The notes beneath the pieces were generated by a model. It was not told the DNA's origin. It ran no database searches and was given only the letters and a program-made list of their open reading frames with translations. Below, one piece after another: positions 47,953 through 60,235 of a stretch of DNA of 64,000 nt; position 1 is the first letter of the stretch; each line of letters opens with the position of its first letter. The stretch is from Rhizomys pruinosus (taxonomy: Eukaryota; Chordata; Mammalia; Rodentia; Spalacidae): contig VZQC01002907.1 of assembly GCA_009823505.1 (NCBI GenBank), positions 3,096,941 through 3,160,940 of the forward strand. The letters run 5' to 3'. The position numbers and the translations under genes were made by a program.

Positions 47953-48250
47953 GGGGCTGGAGAGATGGCTCAGCATTTAAGAGCACCAAATGCTCTTGCA
48001 GAGGACCTGGGTTCGATTCCCAGCACCCACATGGCAGCTAAGAACTGTCTTTAAGCCAGGTGTGGTGGCACACACCTTTAATCCTAACACTCAGGAGGCA
48101 GAGGCAGGTGGATCTCCATGAGTTCAAGGCCAGCCTGGTCTACAGAGTGAGTTCCAGGCCAGCTGGGACAACAGGGAGACCCTGTCTCAAAAACGAAATA
48201 AAAGTAAAACAAAAACAAAACAACAAAAACCACAAAAAAAAACAAAACAA
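47953..48250 (+). repeat. Composite SINE: B2 5' half fused to B1 (copy D)
   Basis: B2 head ends GTCTTTAA at 48054 and B1 starts GCCAGGTGTGGTGGC at 48055. A-rich flanks make the duplication ambiguous. A B1 3' remnant lies just before it (47895-47945). Confidence 0.85.
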
Positions 48251-48283
48251 AATCTCTGCAATAAAAATAAATATTTTTAAAGG

Positions 48284-48780
48284 TGGGGCTAGGGAGGTGG
48301 CTCAATGGTACATTGCCACAAAAGTCTGAGGATCCTATTTTGGACCCCCCAGCACCCAAGCAAGTGTAGGTGGGAGTGACAGCTTTCTTCTAATTCCAGC
48401 ACCCAAAGGGCAGAGACAGACTTCTCAGAGCAAGATGGCTAGCTAGCTAGAGCCTACCTCAATAAATAAGGTAGAGTGAGATCAAGGAAGACACCTGACA
48501 TCAGTCTTGGGTCTCTGCACATGCACACCCACCCACACACATACAAGCACACCACACACAGATATATGTACAGAAAAAAGATGGATGATACCTAAGAAAC
48601 AAAAACTGAGTTTATCCTCTGTCTTCCACACACATGTGTATATGTACCTGCGCGCGCACACACACGCACACACACCAAAATATAATAAAAGATTCAAAGC
48701 CATTATATGTATATGTGTGTATGTATGTATATGTATATGTGTGTATATGTATATATATGTACATGTACATAGTATCTAAC
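48284..48780 (+). repeat. B4 SINE with CA tail, then (CA)n and (TATG)n
   Basis: B4 at about 48284-48520 with GGCTCAATGG head and AATAAATAAGGTAGAGTGAG. CA tract at 48655-48675 and TATG/TA repeats at 48700-48775. Confidence 0.65.
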
Positions 48781-48919
48781 ATTGCAAAATGCCCCCTAGT
48801 AGAAAAAAACCCTTGGACTGAAAACTACCTGTTACAATTATTTGATGTGAAACTTCCTATTGAATACATTAAATACAGTTTACTTAACCTCGTAGAGCTT
48901 ACAAACTAACAAAAATATG

Positions 48920-49105
48920 TTTTGTTTTGTTTTGTTTTGTTTTGTGTTCGTTTTTATTTTTGGTCTTTTTGAGACAGGGTCTCCCTGTAGCCCCAGCTGT
49001 CCTGGAATTCGCTCTGTAGACCAGGCTGGCCTTGAACTCACAAAGATCCACCTGCCTCTGCCTCCCAAGTGCTAGGATTAAAGGCATGCGCCACCATGCC
49101 CGGCT
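48920..49105 (-). repeat. B1 SINE with (TTTTG)n tail
   Basis: Reverse near-full B1; (TTTTG)n at 48920-48945; flanked by TAACAAAAATA on both sides. Confidence 0.95.
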
Positions 49106-49374
49106 TAACAAAAATACATTTTTACAGATTTTAAGTGTTATGACAGCCTTAACCTATTGTTAAAACTTTCACTCTAGCCCTGCCACTTTCCACATGTCTT
49201 CTCCAAGTTTGAGTGATTTTGTATGGCTTTCTCCTTAAACAAAGTTTCTAACAAGGAAAGCTAGGTTTTCAAAACTTAATTAAATGGCAATTGGTTTCTC
49301 TGCCATTTGAGTATAGCCAATTTTCTGTGATACTTGGGCTTTTCAGTTAATATGTTTCTTCAAAAATATTTCAG

Positions 49375-49985
49375 GCATCCAGGCATCCTGGCTCATGAGG
49401 GCAACCCCAACACTCAGGAGCCTGAGGCCAAAGGACTGCTATGAGTTCAGGGTCAGCCTGGGCCACGTAGTAAATTCCAGGCCACCCTGAATACAGTGTG
49501 AGACTCTCTACAAACAAGAACAAGGGGTCTGAAGGAATGATGCAGTTGGTAAAGTGCTTGCCATAAAACATAAGGACCTAAATTCAGTCTTGAGCACCAG
49601 TGTAAAGCCTGGTGCAGAGGCATGTGCCTATAATCTCAGCACTGGGGAGATGGAGCCTGGAGGATCCTGGGGCTTGCTGACTACACAGTCTGACCTTATT
49701 GGTGACAATGAGGGGCCCTGTCTCAAAATATAAGGTAGAAAAGCAATTGAGAGCCAGGTGTGGTGGCACACACCTTTAATCCTAGCACTTGGGAGGCAGA
49801 GGCAGGTGGATCTCTGTGAGCTCAAGGCCAGCCTGGTCTACAGAATGAGTTCCAGGCCAGCTGGGGGGCTACAGGGAGACCCTGTCTCAAAAAGACAAAA
49901 AAAAAGATAAGCAATTGAGAAAGACATCTGAGGCCAAACCCTGCTCTCTACATATACTTTTACATACACATACATAAATACACAC
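49375..49985 (+). repeat. Old B1, then B4 split by a B1
   Basis: B1-like 49375-49520. The B4 (49527-49750, 49905-49985) is interrupted by a B1 (49752-49900) with AAGCAATTGAGA on both sides. Confidence 0.8.
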
Positions 49986-50619
49986 ATGCACATGCATACA
50001 TATATGTTAGGAGCTACAAGATACAACCCTTCTACCTGCTGGCTTCAGGGGAGTGTTATAATCCCCAATGAATTAATAATACAAAAAATTCAGGCATCTA
50101 GCTCACATCGATTTTCTCTAAGGGCAACTAGGAAAAAAATGTCATCAAATCCCTACAGTGGCCCAGCTCTTCTTTCTCTGGATATTTAGCATAATTATTA
50201 CTGACATAGGACTAGAAAACTCCACTAGAGAAAGACTAGATGAGTGTCACCCTCTCAAAACTGGTGAAAGGCGTGTACTTACTATGGATGGTGTCTTGTG
50301 CTTTGGCTGAGCTCCAAAAAGACAAATAACCTGACCTGGGAATATGATTAAATCTGCACCATACCTTTCATTTGGGTTTGTCTTAGGCCTGCATATAATA
50401 ATCTTTAATAAAATCGACTTCCTCCTTTCTTGTCAACCTAATATTTGTTTTTAAATCTTCTCCTCTGTCCACCCACACACTAGGATTAGGTCCCTCTTGC
50501 TCTCAGCACCAATCCTTCATATCTTGTACAGTGCTTGGCTTCCTTTCGGTAAGCCCTCAATAAATTTGTATTTGAACAATGAAAGATGCCAACAAAAGCC
50601 ATTTACAAAGTAAGTAGAA

Positions 50620-51240
50620 GGTGAACACATTGTGCACACCTATAATCCCAGCACTTGGAAGACAGGCACAGGCAGAAGGATTACAAGTTGAAGACCAGCC
50701 TGGGCTATATAAGGAGACTGTCTCAAAACAAGATGAAACAAAACAAGTAAACAAGAAACAGAAAAGCAAATAGGAAATTCGGAGATTCATTTTATTACTT
50801 CTTGATTCAGAGAACTAGGAAGACTTTATTGGATTTTCATTCATTCACTCACACGTTTATTGAATGCCTACTATTTGCTGACTCTACTTTTAGTGTTAGG
50901 GACCTTAAGAGATAAACCACACAGTTGTGCCCCACCCCCATCAGCTTATGGATGTAGCTCAGAGGCTGAGCACTTCCCAAGCATGCTCAAGGCACTAGGT
51001 TCCAAACAAAAATCTGTGACCTGTGGTTTTCATGTTCTAGTGAGTGGACACAGATCTTAAGCAAGACTAATAAGTAAAATAAGCCAGGTGTGGTGGCGTA
51101 TGCCTTTAATCCCAGCATTCAGGAGGCAGAGGCAGGCAGATCTTTCTGAGTTCAAGGCCAGCCTGGTCTACATAGAAAATTCCAGGATAGTTGGGGCTAC
51201 AGAGAGACCCTGTCTCAAAAAGACCAAAAAAAGGGGGGGG
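50620..51240 (+). repeat. Old B1, ID-like piece and B1 SINE
   Basis: B1-like 50620-50740; ID-like 50940-51010; B1 51083-51230 ending in AAAAAGG and a G run. Confidence 0.7.
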
Positions 51241-51499
51241 GGTAAAGAAACATCATAGATGCCCATTTATTAATTCTGTAGCTGCTATAAAGGAAGACCA
51301 CAAAATAGTGGCTTAGAAGAGACATAGTGTTTCTCTTTTAAGTTCTCAGTGTCAGAAGACTGACACAGATACCACTGAACTAAACCAAAATGCTGACAGA
51401 GCAGATGCATCTGAAGAGTTCCAGGAAGAATCCCTTTTCTGGCTTTTTCCCCCAGCATTTTAGAAGCAACCCACATTCTTTGATTGACTGTTCCTTTTT

Positions 51500-51660
51500 T
51501 AATTTACTTTTGTGTTACATTTATGTGTGTGCATGTGTGGAGGCTGGAAGACAACTTGTGGGAGTCAGTTCTGTCCTTCCATTATGTGGACTCCAGGCCT
51601 TGAACTCAAGATTGTCAGGCTTGGCAGCAGCTGATGAAACTTTACTGTCTAGCCCAACTC
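51500..51660 (-). repeat. B3-like SINE
   Basis: GAAGACAACTTGTGGGAGTC and CAGGCTTGGCAGCAGCTGAT, reverse. Confidence 0.65.
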
Positions 51661-52234
51661 AGTAGCCCATGCATGGCTCCTTTCTCCGTTTTCAAAATCA
51701 ATGAGGTTTCTGTTAGGTTGGGGTTCGGGACGAAAAACAAAGATGGCGTAGACAAGGCCAAGATGGTGTGACAGAAGAAGGTGTTGGATCCCCTGGAACT
51801 GGAGTTAAGATTAGGTTTTACTTCCAGGGACCACACAGGACAGTTCAAATGAAACCAATTTCAGTGAGACATCCTTAGTCACTTCTCCCACCCTGGATTG
51901 TCCAGCCCCTGCCCTCCCTGATCCTGTTGACCCTCAGGTCTGGGACATTTGCACTTGGGTAATCACCTCTTACCACCACCAGTCCTGATATGCCTCAAGA
52001 ACCCTACCTCGTTTCTTTCCAGGTCTCAGTTTCCTATTTCTGAAACCCACTGCCATGGGCTCAAGCCTACCATTAACTGCCTCCTATCCCAGGGGCTCCT
52101 TATCCCCACTAACTAACCCTGCAACACCCCCATTCTTCCAGTCTGTAAGCCCTCTGGCCCCTACCGTCTAGCTCAGGACCTCTGCCCTAACCCCTAACCC
52201 TCAGTCTCCCATTTCACTGTCCTGGCCTCCTTTT

Positions 52235-52455
52235 CTTAAATTTTTAAAAATTTATTTATTAATTATTTTTATGTGTATGAGTTTACTGTCTGCATGTAGG
52301 TTGGTGCACCTGTGTCGTGCAATGCCACGAGGGGGTCAGAAGAGGGCATCAGATACCCCCGGAACTGGAGTTAAAGACAGTTCTCAGCGGCCATGTGAGT
52401 GCTGGGGATCGAACCTGGGTCCTCTCTTAACCGCTGAGCCATCTCTCCAGCCCTG
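52235..52455 (-). repeat. B2 SINE in the provirus
   Basis: Reverse B2 bordered by CTGTCCTGGCC on both sides. Confidence 0.93.
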
Positions 52456-52839
52456 TCCTGGCCTTCTTTACTGTGCCCTTCATATTTCCTTTGCCTTCAC
52501 ATGGGAGGACCTGAAAACCAGGTCTGCAGTCAAGCCATGGCCCGAGATATTTCCTCCTCTGACTCTGGTCCTAAGGTACTCTCACATCAGATCAAGTCAA
52601 TGCCATATGAGACCTACAGCCTCTAGAGACAGCAGGCCACAACCTAACTTTTCTAGGATTGGTGGGCTTCTTCTGTCACTGGATCCCTAATTTTGCTGTT
52701 ACAAGGCAAAATTGTAGCAGGCAGCTAAGGAGACCCCCATGGGGCCTCTCCCCCACCCGCATCATCTGACCACGTCTCTCCCCTTAGGGCGCCCTCCTCA
52801 CTTCCTCTACTCCTGCTCTCCCAGACTCTTCACTCCCTT

Positions 52840-53950
52840 TCCATCTCTTTACAGACAAAAATTGGGAGTTGCCACAGGGGCTGTAGCCCAACCCATTGGG
52901 CCCTCATACTGGGCGGTGGCATTTCTTTCCAAACAGCTTGACTCCACTGTCTGCGGATGGCAGCCATGTTTGATGGCACTGGCAGCCGTGGCTGAACTCA
53001 CCCGGGAAGCTCTCAAGCTACCCTTCTCCAGCCCATTACAGTGTACTCTCTGCACAGGCTTTCAGACCTCCCTGGTCCTTCCTCTCTTCCCCTCTCTGCA
53101 CCCTCACGTCTTCAGGTTTTCTGCTTGTTTCTCTTGGACCCTAGCCCTTAGCCCCACCTTAAACCCAGCAACACTTCTTCCCATTTCTGCCTCCTCTGGA
53201 CTCCTTCTCACTTCTGCCTAGAAACGGTGGAGGCAGTCCGGCAGCCAGGCCTCACTGACCACACCTCCACCAGCACTGGAGGCAGCCCGTCTACTGATGG
53301 GGACCACCTCACCACTAAAGGTACCCCCATTGTTAATGGGCTCCTTAGAGCCAGACTCCTTGAGGCACTCCGGGTCCCAACAGAGGTCACCATAATCCAC
53401 TGCCAGGGACACCAGACTTCCATGGATCCAGTGGCCTTGGGCAAAGCCAGGGCCGACTCTGTAGTCTGGAGACTGGCCTCTGGTCCCATCAGACCCACAG
53501 GGAATACTCTTTTCACTCACCCCCTCTTACAGACCTGACTACCAGCCCAAAGAAAGGAACAAGCTCCTGAGGAAGGGAGCCACACAGGACACATCAGCCC
53601 CAGGGATCTGTTCCAATTCCTGGAACCACTCTTTGACCCTGCCAATCTCCAAGCTCATATCTTACAGGTTCATTCCTCCTGCCAGACCTGTGCCAAAGCC
53701 AACCTGAAGGGCACCCTCCAGATATGCCAGCCCCTGCATCAGCTCCGTTGACACCAACTGGGAAAAGACTGGCAGAGAAACTGAGGACATGGTGGCGCAA
53801 ACACCCCTGGAGCACATCATCACACGTTTTGGGGTCCAGAAGCCCTAAACATCTCCTGGAAATCACTCATCCCATACCAGCCGTAGGCTTCAGGGAAGCA
53901 GCCAAACTACTAGGCCAGCTACACTAGGACCGTTTGTCCAGACTAAAGGG
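52840..53950 (+). pseudogene. Broken retroviral pol remnant (RNase H to integrase)
   Basis: 52850-53000 resembles a gammaretroviral RNase H segment (AVAFLSKQLDS, GWQPCLMALAAVAELT). About 53230-53470 fits the later RNase H part (IIHCQGHQ). About 53590-53700 fits the HHCC zinc-finger region of integrase, with its closing CQTC pair. Stops and frame changes separate these pieces, so none can be made. Upstream gag/protease/RT is not clearly readable. Confidence 0.75.
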
Positions 53951-54518
53951 AGCCCCAACCCAGGATGGGTGGTCTGTCAAGCAGCTGGGACCCACTACTC
54001 TCAGGTTTTCCAGAGTCTCTCAAGGACAGGTCCAAATAGTCGGGCATGGAGCATGACAGCCTTTGTCCTCTGCACCTTCTTTTTCTGGGTGATGGTTTTC
54101 CTCTGCTGCCCATGCTGCCACAGATGCCAGATGCTGTGACAACCCTTTCTGGTTGCCCTTTGTCTTGTTATTGTCTCAGTCTTCACCCAAACAGGTGATG
54201 CTGTGCCAGGTCCAACACACTGCTGGCATGTCCATGCTTGGAAGACCTGGATGGATGAAACTGGTGAGCTCATATTCAGATCCTGTCCTCTGACCAAGAC
54301 CATCCAACAATAAGAGGAGCCTCTCCAACCTCAACCAGGAGACCCCTTCTGATCTTAGCACCTGGTCTCCTCCAATTCTTGCAGGAACACATCCAGGAGG
54401 ACTCCAGAGTGGTCTTTACATCCCTACATCCCTGTACCCACAGCCCCACCTACTCTGGACTCCCAGCTCAGCAGGAAGAAGCCAGAGCGGAACTGATGCC
54501 CCTATACACTAAGAGTCT

Positions 54519-55200
54519 GGGATGTTAGGTCAGGAAAAAAGCCAAGATGGCATAGACAAGAAGGTTCCCCCTTCTCCTTTTCCAGTCAGGAGCCATGTTT
54601 GTAAAAGCATAGGAAGAGGGGCTGGAGAGATGGCCTAGCAGTTAAGAGCACCGACCACTCTTACAGAGGACCCGGGTTCGATCCCCAGCACCCACATGAC
54701 GGCCGAGAACTGTCTGAAACTCCAATTCCAGGAGAACTCCAGTTCCAGGGGAATCCGAGACCCTCTTCTGACCTCCATGGCATTGCACAACACGGGTGCA
54801 CAAACTTGCATGCAGACAGTACATTCGTACACATACAGAAATAAATAATAATAAAAATTAAAAAAAAAAAAAAAGCATGGGAAGAAAGCCCAAAAAAAAT
54901 CATTGGGCAGAGCCAACACCTAGCTCCAGACTCCCATGAGACATCCCGATCTGAGACCCACTTTCAGGGCCCTGACCTGGCATAATTGGCCAGATTCTCC
55001 CCTCCTCTGACCTATAAAAAGTCCTTCGCCCTTCCTAGATGCATGCTTTCCTGAGGTCCTTCACCCCAAAGGGCCATGGATTCACCCAAGAGAGCATATT
55101 TCCCGGAATAAAAGCCTGACTTTGTTTACTTTTATTTCTCTCCATCTCTCCAATCCCCGACTTTGTTTACTTTTAATTCAGACTGATTCGGCCTTTCAGC
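54519..55200 (+). repeat. 3' LTR of the provirus, with a young B2 inside
   Basis: Starts TGTTAGGTCAGG, has a TATA-like CTATAAAAAGTCC near 55013 and a polyadenylation signal GGAATAAAAGCC near 55105, then a pyrimidine-rich end. The 3' edge is uncertain. Confidence 0.65.
54618..54870 (+). repeat. Young B2 SINE with 17-bp duplication
   Basis: Flanked by AAAAGCATAGGAAGA / AAAAGCATGGGAAGA (54603-54617, 54871-54885). Confidence 0.96.
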
Positions 55201-55228
55201 ATCAGAAACCTCTTAGTTTCAAATGCAG

Positions 55229-55229
<1 letters not shown>

Positions 55230-55295
<66 letters not shown>

Positions 55296-55470
55296 CCTAT
55301 TTCTTTCTTTTTTTTTGAGGGGGTCTTTTTGAGACAGGGTCTCCCTGTAGTCCCAGCTGTCCTGGAATTCACTCTGTAGACCAAGCTGGCCTTGAACTCA
55401 CAAAGATCTGCCTGCCTCTGCCTCCTGAGTGCAGTGCTAGGATTAAAGGCGTGCACCACCACGCCCAGCC
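55230..55470 (-). repeat. (CT)n tract and B1 SINE
   Basis: (CT)n 55230-55290; reverse B1 about 55308-55470 with CCTTTCCTATTTCT on both sides. Confidence 0.93.
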
Positions 55471-56470
55471 CCTTTCCTATTTCTATATAAAGACCCGGTA
55501 ACTTCATTGGGCTCACCTGGGTAATGCCCTGTCTCAACACCCTTAATTTAACCACATCTCCAGTGTCCTTTTTGTCACATAAGTAACTTAGGTGCCTGTT
55601 CTTGGGCATGAGGGCACAGATGCTTTGGTGCCGTTGGTCATCGCTGGACTCTGGACAACCAGCACAGCTGAAGATACTGCAGCAAGAATAGGAGGCAAGA
55701 AAGTCACAGATACATCTCTTGGTGACTAAATGCTTATTCACTAGAAAGAACATTGTTTTAAATGTTTTGAGATTTCTTCCATTCCAGATGTTGCCCAAAA
55801 AGTGCCAGGTGTTGGGATCCTTGCTGCTCCCAAACCTCCACATGAGTCATGGTGAGAATCCCAGTTGGGGGATGAATGGTCCCTACCATTCTTTATCCAT
55901 AGCCTGCAACAATTTCTGCTGGGTTTGAGTGTTTTGGTGTCTTATAACTTTTAGGGGCAGGCATTTCAGGCAATTTTACTTTTTCCAATTTCCCTCTGCA
56001 TCCCTTTTATATGGATACAGGTGCTTGAGTTTAGGGAAAATCCTAGACCTCACACTCTTTTTAATTTACTTTTATTTTATTTGTGTGAGTGTTTTGCCTA
56101 CATGTATGTATGTGCAAAACTTACTTTCCCCCCAAATAAAGTATCATTTATGAGTACTAAAGATTAGGACATAGACATCTTTAGGGCTGTTCTGAAACCC
56201 ACCATGTTTCTATCACTTCTTTGACACTTCTTGGCCACTGTGTCAAATATCTGACAGAAAGAGTCTGGAGGAGGAAAGATTTCTTGGGGCTTGTGTTTCA
56301 GACATTCCAATCCATGAGTGGATACACAGTTACTGCGGGCGGGAAGTGAGACGGACCAACACGACGGAGGAACATGGCAGCAGCAGTTCGGTTCAACTTG
56401 TGGAGGCTATGAGGCAGAGACGGTCACAGGAAGAAGCTGGGGACTAAGATGTCTTCTCAGAGCACGCTCC
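55471..56470. other. Mostly unassigned sequence
   Basis: About 55540-55620 resembles an antisense MLT1-type LTR (CACATCTCCAGTGTCCTTTT). 56060-56125 is a B2 3' remnant (reverse). 56220-56450 may be another diverged rodent repeat. No supported gene. Confidence 0.4.
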
Positions 56471-56479
56471 CATGTCCCA

Positions 56480-56870
56480 CTTTATTTTTCTCTTTTTATG
56501 TGTATGAGTGTATTGCCTGCATGCATGTAAGGGCACCTTTATCATGCAATGCCCTGGGAGGTCAGAAGAAGGCGTTAGATCCCCTGGAACTGGAGTTACT
56601 AATGGTTGTTAGCCCCCATTTGGGTGCTGGGAATCAAACCCCAGTCCTCTGCAAGAGAAACCAGTGCTTTGAGCCATCTCTCCAACCCTGACCCACTTTT
56701 CTTTTTTTAAGTTTATTTGGTCTTTTTATCTCTTTGAGACAGGGTCTCCCTGTAGCTCTAGCTGGCCTGGAACTCACTATGTAGACCAGGCTGACCTTGA
56801 ACTCACAGAGATCCATATGCCTCTGCCTCTTGAGTACTGGGATTAAAGGTATGTACCACCACACCCAGCC
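56480..56870 (-). repeat. B2 and B1 SINEs
   Basis: Reverse B2 56480-56698 and reverse B1 56715-56870. Confidence 0.9.
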
Positions 56871-57002
56871 TTGACTCACTTTTCTTAATAAGGCTTTAAT
56901 ATCCACAGTTCACACCATCAAATTTTGAATCCATCAACAAATGAATGCATTCATGAAGTCAAAGCCCACAGGATCCAGTGATTCCTACAAAACCCCACCT
57001 GT

Positions 57003-57353
57003 GGGGCTGGTGAAATGGCTCAGGGTAAAAGCCCTTGCCACCAAGCCTGATGATTTGAGTTCAATGCCCAGAACCCACATGGTAGGAGAGAACCAACTCA
57101 CACATGTTGTCCTCTGGCCTCTACACATACCTTATGATATGTGTGCACCTCCTGGCATACATACACCTACACAAATAAATAAATAAACAAATAAGCCGGG
57201 CGTGGTGGCGCACGCCTTTAATCCTAGCACTCGAGAGGCAAAGGCAGGCGGATCTTTGTGAGTTCAAGGCCAGCCTGGTCTATAGAGTGAGTTCCAGGAC
57301 AGCTGGGGCTACAGGGGGACCCTGTCTTGAAAAGCCAAAAATAAATAAATAAA

Positions 57354-57389
<36 letters not shown>

Positions 57390-57715
57390 GATATAAAAAA
57401 CTTTTTTAAAGCCAGGTGTGGTGGCACATGCCTTTAATCCTAGCACTTGGGAGGCAGAGGCAGGCGGATGGAGGCCAGCCTGGTCTACAGAGCGAGTTCC
57501 AGGACAGCTGGGTTGGCAAGGAGACCCTGTCTCAAAAAGACCAAAAAAATAAAAAAACTCTTTTAGAGCCAGACATGGTGGCACACACCTTTAGTCCTAG
57601 CTGACGCAGGCAGAGGCAGGCAGATCTCTGTGATCAAGACCAGCTTGGTCTATATAGGGAGTTCCAGACCAGCTTGAACTACAGAGAGACTCTGTGTCAA
57701 ACAGGAAAAAAAATA
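57003..57715 (+). repeat. B3-like SINE and three B1 SINEs
   Basis: B3-like 57003-57193; B1 57194-57340 with (TAAA)n to 57390; B1 57411-57553; B1 57567-57712, all in one direction. Confidence 0.88.
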
Positions 57716-58072
57716 TTTTAGTAGCACTTGCTGCTCTTCCAGCAAACCTAAGTTTGATTCCTAGCACCCAGATAAGACAGCTCACAACTACATGTAACTC
57801 CAGCTTCAAGGGAGTCTAATGCCCTCTTCTGTGAGGTAGTCCAGACCATAATAAGGTGGGCCAGATAAAATCCATTTTGTTTCTCCATTTCGTTCAGAAA
57901 TCCATTTTGTCTCTGATCTTGACATAAACCTCTGCTGTGGTAGGATTGAAGGCATGCTGGGATTAAATATATGGGTCACCACACCCAGCTGGTTTGGGGA
58001 ACTCCTAGAAGGATGGCTGGCAGGAGAATTCTGGAATGCAGGAAGTCTTGAGGTGCCGGGAGATAAGCTAGT

Positions 58073-58172
58073 TAACTGCATACATCTGCTTACTAACTGC
58101 ATATATCTGCTCACTAACTGCATACATCTGCTCACTAACTGCATACATCTGCTCACTAACTGCATACATCTG
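58073..58172. repeat. 21-bp minisatellite, about five copies
   Basis: Unit TAACTGCATACATCTGCTCAC repeated within the solo LTR. Confidence 0.95.
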
Positions 58173-58179
58173 CTTTTTG

Positions 58180-58398
58180 TTTTTTTGTTTTTGTTTTTTT
58201 ATTTATTTTTGTATGTGTATGAATGTACTCTCTGCGTGTAGGTTTGTGCACCCGTGTGGTGCAAAGCCGCGGAGGTCAGAAGAGGGTGTCAGATTCCCAT
58301 GGAACTGGAGTTAAAGACGGTTTTCAGCCGCCATGTGGGTGCTGGGGATCGAACCCAGGTCCTCTGCAAGAGCAGTCAGCGCTCTTAACCGCTGGGCC

Positions 58399-58468
<70 letters not shown>
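58180..58468 (-). repeat. B2 SINE with (CT)n and (TA)n
   Basis: Reverse B2 (58180-58402), then (CT)n to about 58433 and (TA)n to 58468. Confidence 0.93.
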
Positions 58469-58471
<3 letters not shown>

Positions 58472-58819
58472 CAAGCCCCAAGGTCACATTGCTGCCTCTA
58501 CACTAAAAGTGAGGGACAGTCCAGTCAACAGTGATAAATCTTCCTCAAAATTTTCTGGCATTGGTGTGCTTGTTTCTAACCCATAACATTCTGGACTCCA
58601 TAGGCACTGCACTCATGTACATATACCTACACACAAATACACATGATTTAAAATTTTTAAATAGATTTGTTACATGCTTTTCCATCTGTTTATTTCTCTG
58701 GGGACAAAAGTACCTTTACATACTTCACAAATCAAAAGACAAATCTGGAGAGAATGCCCCTCCCGAGTGCTGCCCCTTGTCCACTAGTTCCTCTTCATAG
58801 AAGCGTCAATGTGTGACTT

Positions 58820-59300
58820 TTTTTTGTAAGATTTCCTCCTACCCATCAGAAATATTTTTATATAACAAATATATCATTATATATTCTGCTTTTAATGCAA
58901 TTTTGCACAAATGATAGCACAGTATAATATGCAGTTCTCTGTCATTTGCTTTTGGTACTAAAAAATATGGCAATCATATTAGGACAGAAAGAACTTCTTT
59001 ATTACTTTTTTATGCCTGCACAATATTCCATTGAATGACTGCATCAGACTCTAATCAGTCACTCTATGATGGCATTTTAGGCTGATTCTAATGTATTGCC
59101 ATCTAGCAATGCTGCAAAGAATAGCCTTTGAATATGTCATTTCATCCCATGCAAGTTATTTCTATGAAAAATTTCTAAGGTAAATTGTGTCAGGTTCAAG
59201 GATCTGCTTAGTATAGTTTGATAGACATCATTAAACTGCCACACAGTGGTAGATTGTTTTACAGTTCTACTATAAGCGTATGGTGGTCCCTTTATTCACC
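58820..59300 (-). mobile_element. Old LINE-1-like fragment
   Basis: TTTTTTATGCCTGCACAATA and GGCATTTTAGGCTGATTCTA follow the reverse of a LINE-1 3' region, strongly diverged. Confidence 0.45.
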
Positions 59301-60235
59301 TCCAACACAGTATGTTATTAAAATATACTCTCTTAGTGTTACCAAAGGCCACTAAACCAATAAAACAAATATAGGTCTCCTTGAGTCAAGCAAGACTCCT
59401 CCGTCAGCACCAGCTACACCTCACCTGCCTGGAAATACTGTGCAGCAGTGGTAGCCATATGCCTGTATATCCCAAAGCTTATTGGCTATTAGCTCTCTCC
59501 TTGGAGGAATAGCCCATGGCTGATGCCACAAGCTTACATCCTCTAGTGGTTAGGAGATGTTATAAGATACAGTAAGACCCTGTCACATTTTACAGGAAAA
59601 AATGCAATTCATAGATTAACATACTATCCAAATATCTGTATCTATACCAAAGTAACCTACCATAACAATTAGTACTGTTTAAATACCTATATATCTAACA
59701 TCAATGTTATCTGAAACAACTGTGTTATTATATTGTAGAATCCCTTAAAAATAAACAAATAAAAAAATAATAAAATAAATAAATAAATAAATAAAATACC
59801 TATATATCTAAATGTCTGTGCTTCATTAGTAGGACTGAAAGGTTATTCCTGGACAAACTGTCAGCCCATGAAAGGAAACAGCCAGAATTGACCAGAGTCC
59901 AAAATGACAGCTCCAGAGAAAGTAGACTGTTGTGCTTCTCATCTACCTGTGCCCCTTTTCTAAGCCTAAGGAACAATCTGCGGAAGAGGGTGCATGGTAG
60001 AATGTAAGGGCTGTGATTGGGGTGAATGGTGAAACTACAGCAATATAGACTGGACACCTATTTGATCAACTCGATTGAACATACAAGCCCCCCAGCTGGA
60101 TGGTGGGACCCTTGGGCTGTGTGGGTTTGGGCACAACTGCTTGCAAATTGGTTTTACATGAAGGATGCTTGTACTCATAAATTATTACTTATTGTTAAAA
60201 AATGAAAAAAAAAATAAAATATTTTTTAAAAATGT
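59300..60235. other. Unassigned sequence
   Basis: No gene or clear repeat except a (TAAA)n tract at 59755-59795. 59980-60160 may be a LINE-1 3' UTR remnant, but I cannot confirm it. Confidence 0.4.

Larger units (their letters stand above)
51710..55200 (+). mobile_element. Degenerate gammaretrovirus-like endogenous retrovirus
   Basis: An old provirus remnant. A TGTTAGGT-starting, LTR-like stretch at 51711-51780 shares AAGATGGC(G/A)TAGACAAG with the 3' LTR start near 54519. Between them lie broken retroviral coding remains and two SINEs (52235 and 54618). The 3' LTR ends around 55200. The pol remnant in the middle gives the class. Many stops and frameshifts; no functional gene. Confidence 0.75.
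57832..58588 (+). mobile_element. Solo LTR with 5-bp target-site duplication
   Basis: Begins TGAGGTAGTCCAG and ends CCATAACA (TG...CA), flanked by TTCTG on both sides (57827-57831, 58589-58593), inside a B2. Family unknown. It contains a 21-bp minisatellite and a later reverse B2 with CT and TA tracts, so the LTR itself is about 450-500 bp. Confidence 0.8.
57717..58645 (+). repeat. B2 SINE split by a solo LTR
   Basis: B2 left part 57717-57831 (TTTGATTCCTAGCACCCAGA) and right part 58589-58645 (GGACTCCATAGGCACTGCAC) join across the LTR. Confidence 0.88.

Noticed and set aside
55202..55843. 213-codon minus-strand frame
   Set aside because: It runs through a B1, a CT repeat and an MLT1-like stretch, so it is a by-product of repeats.
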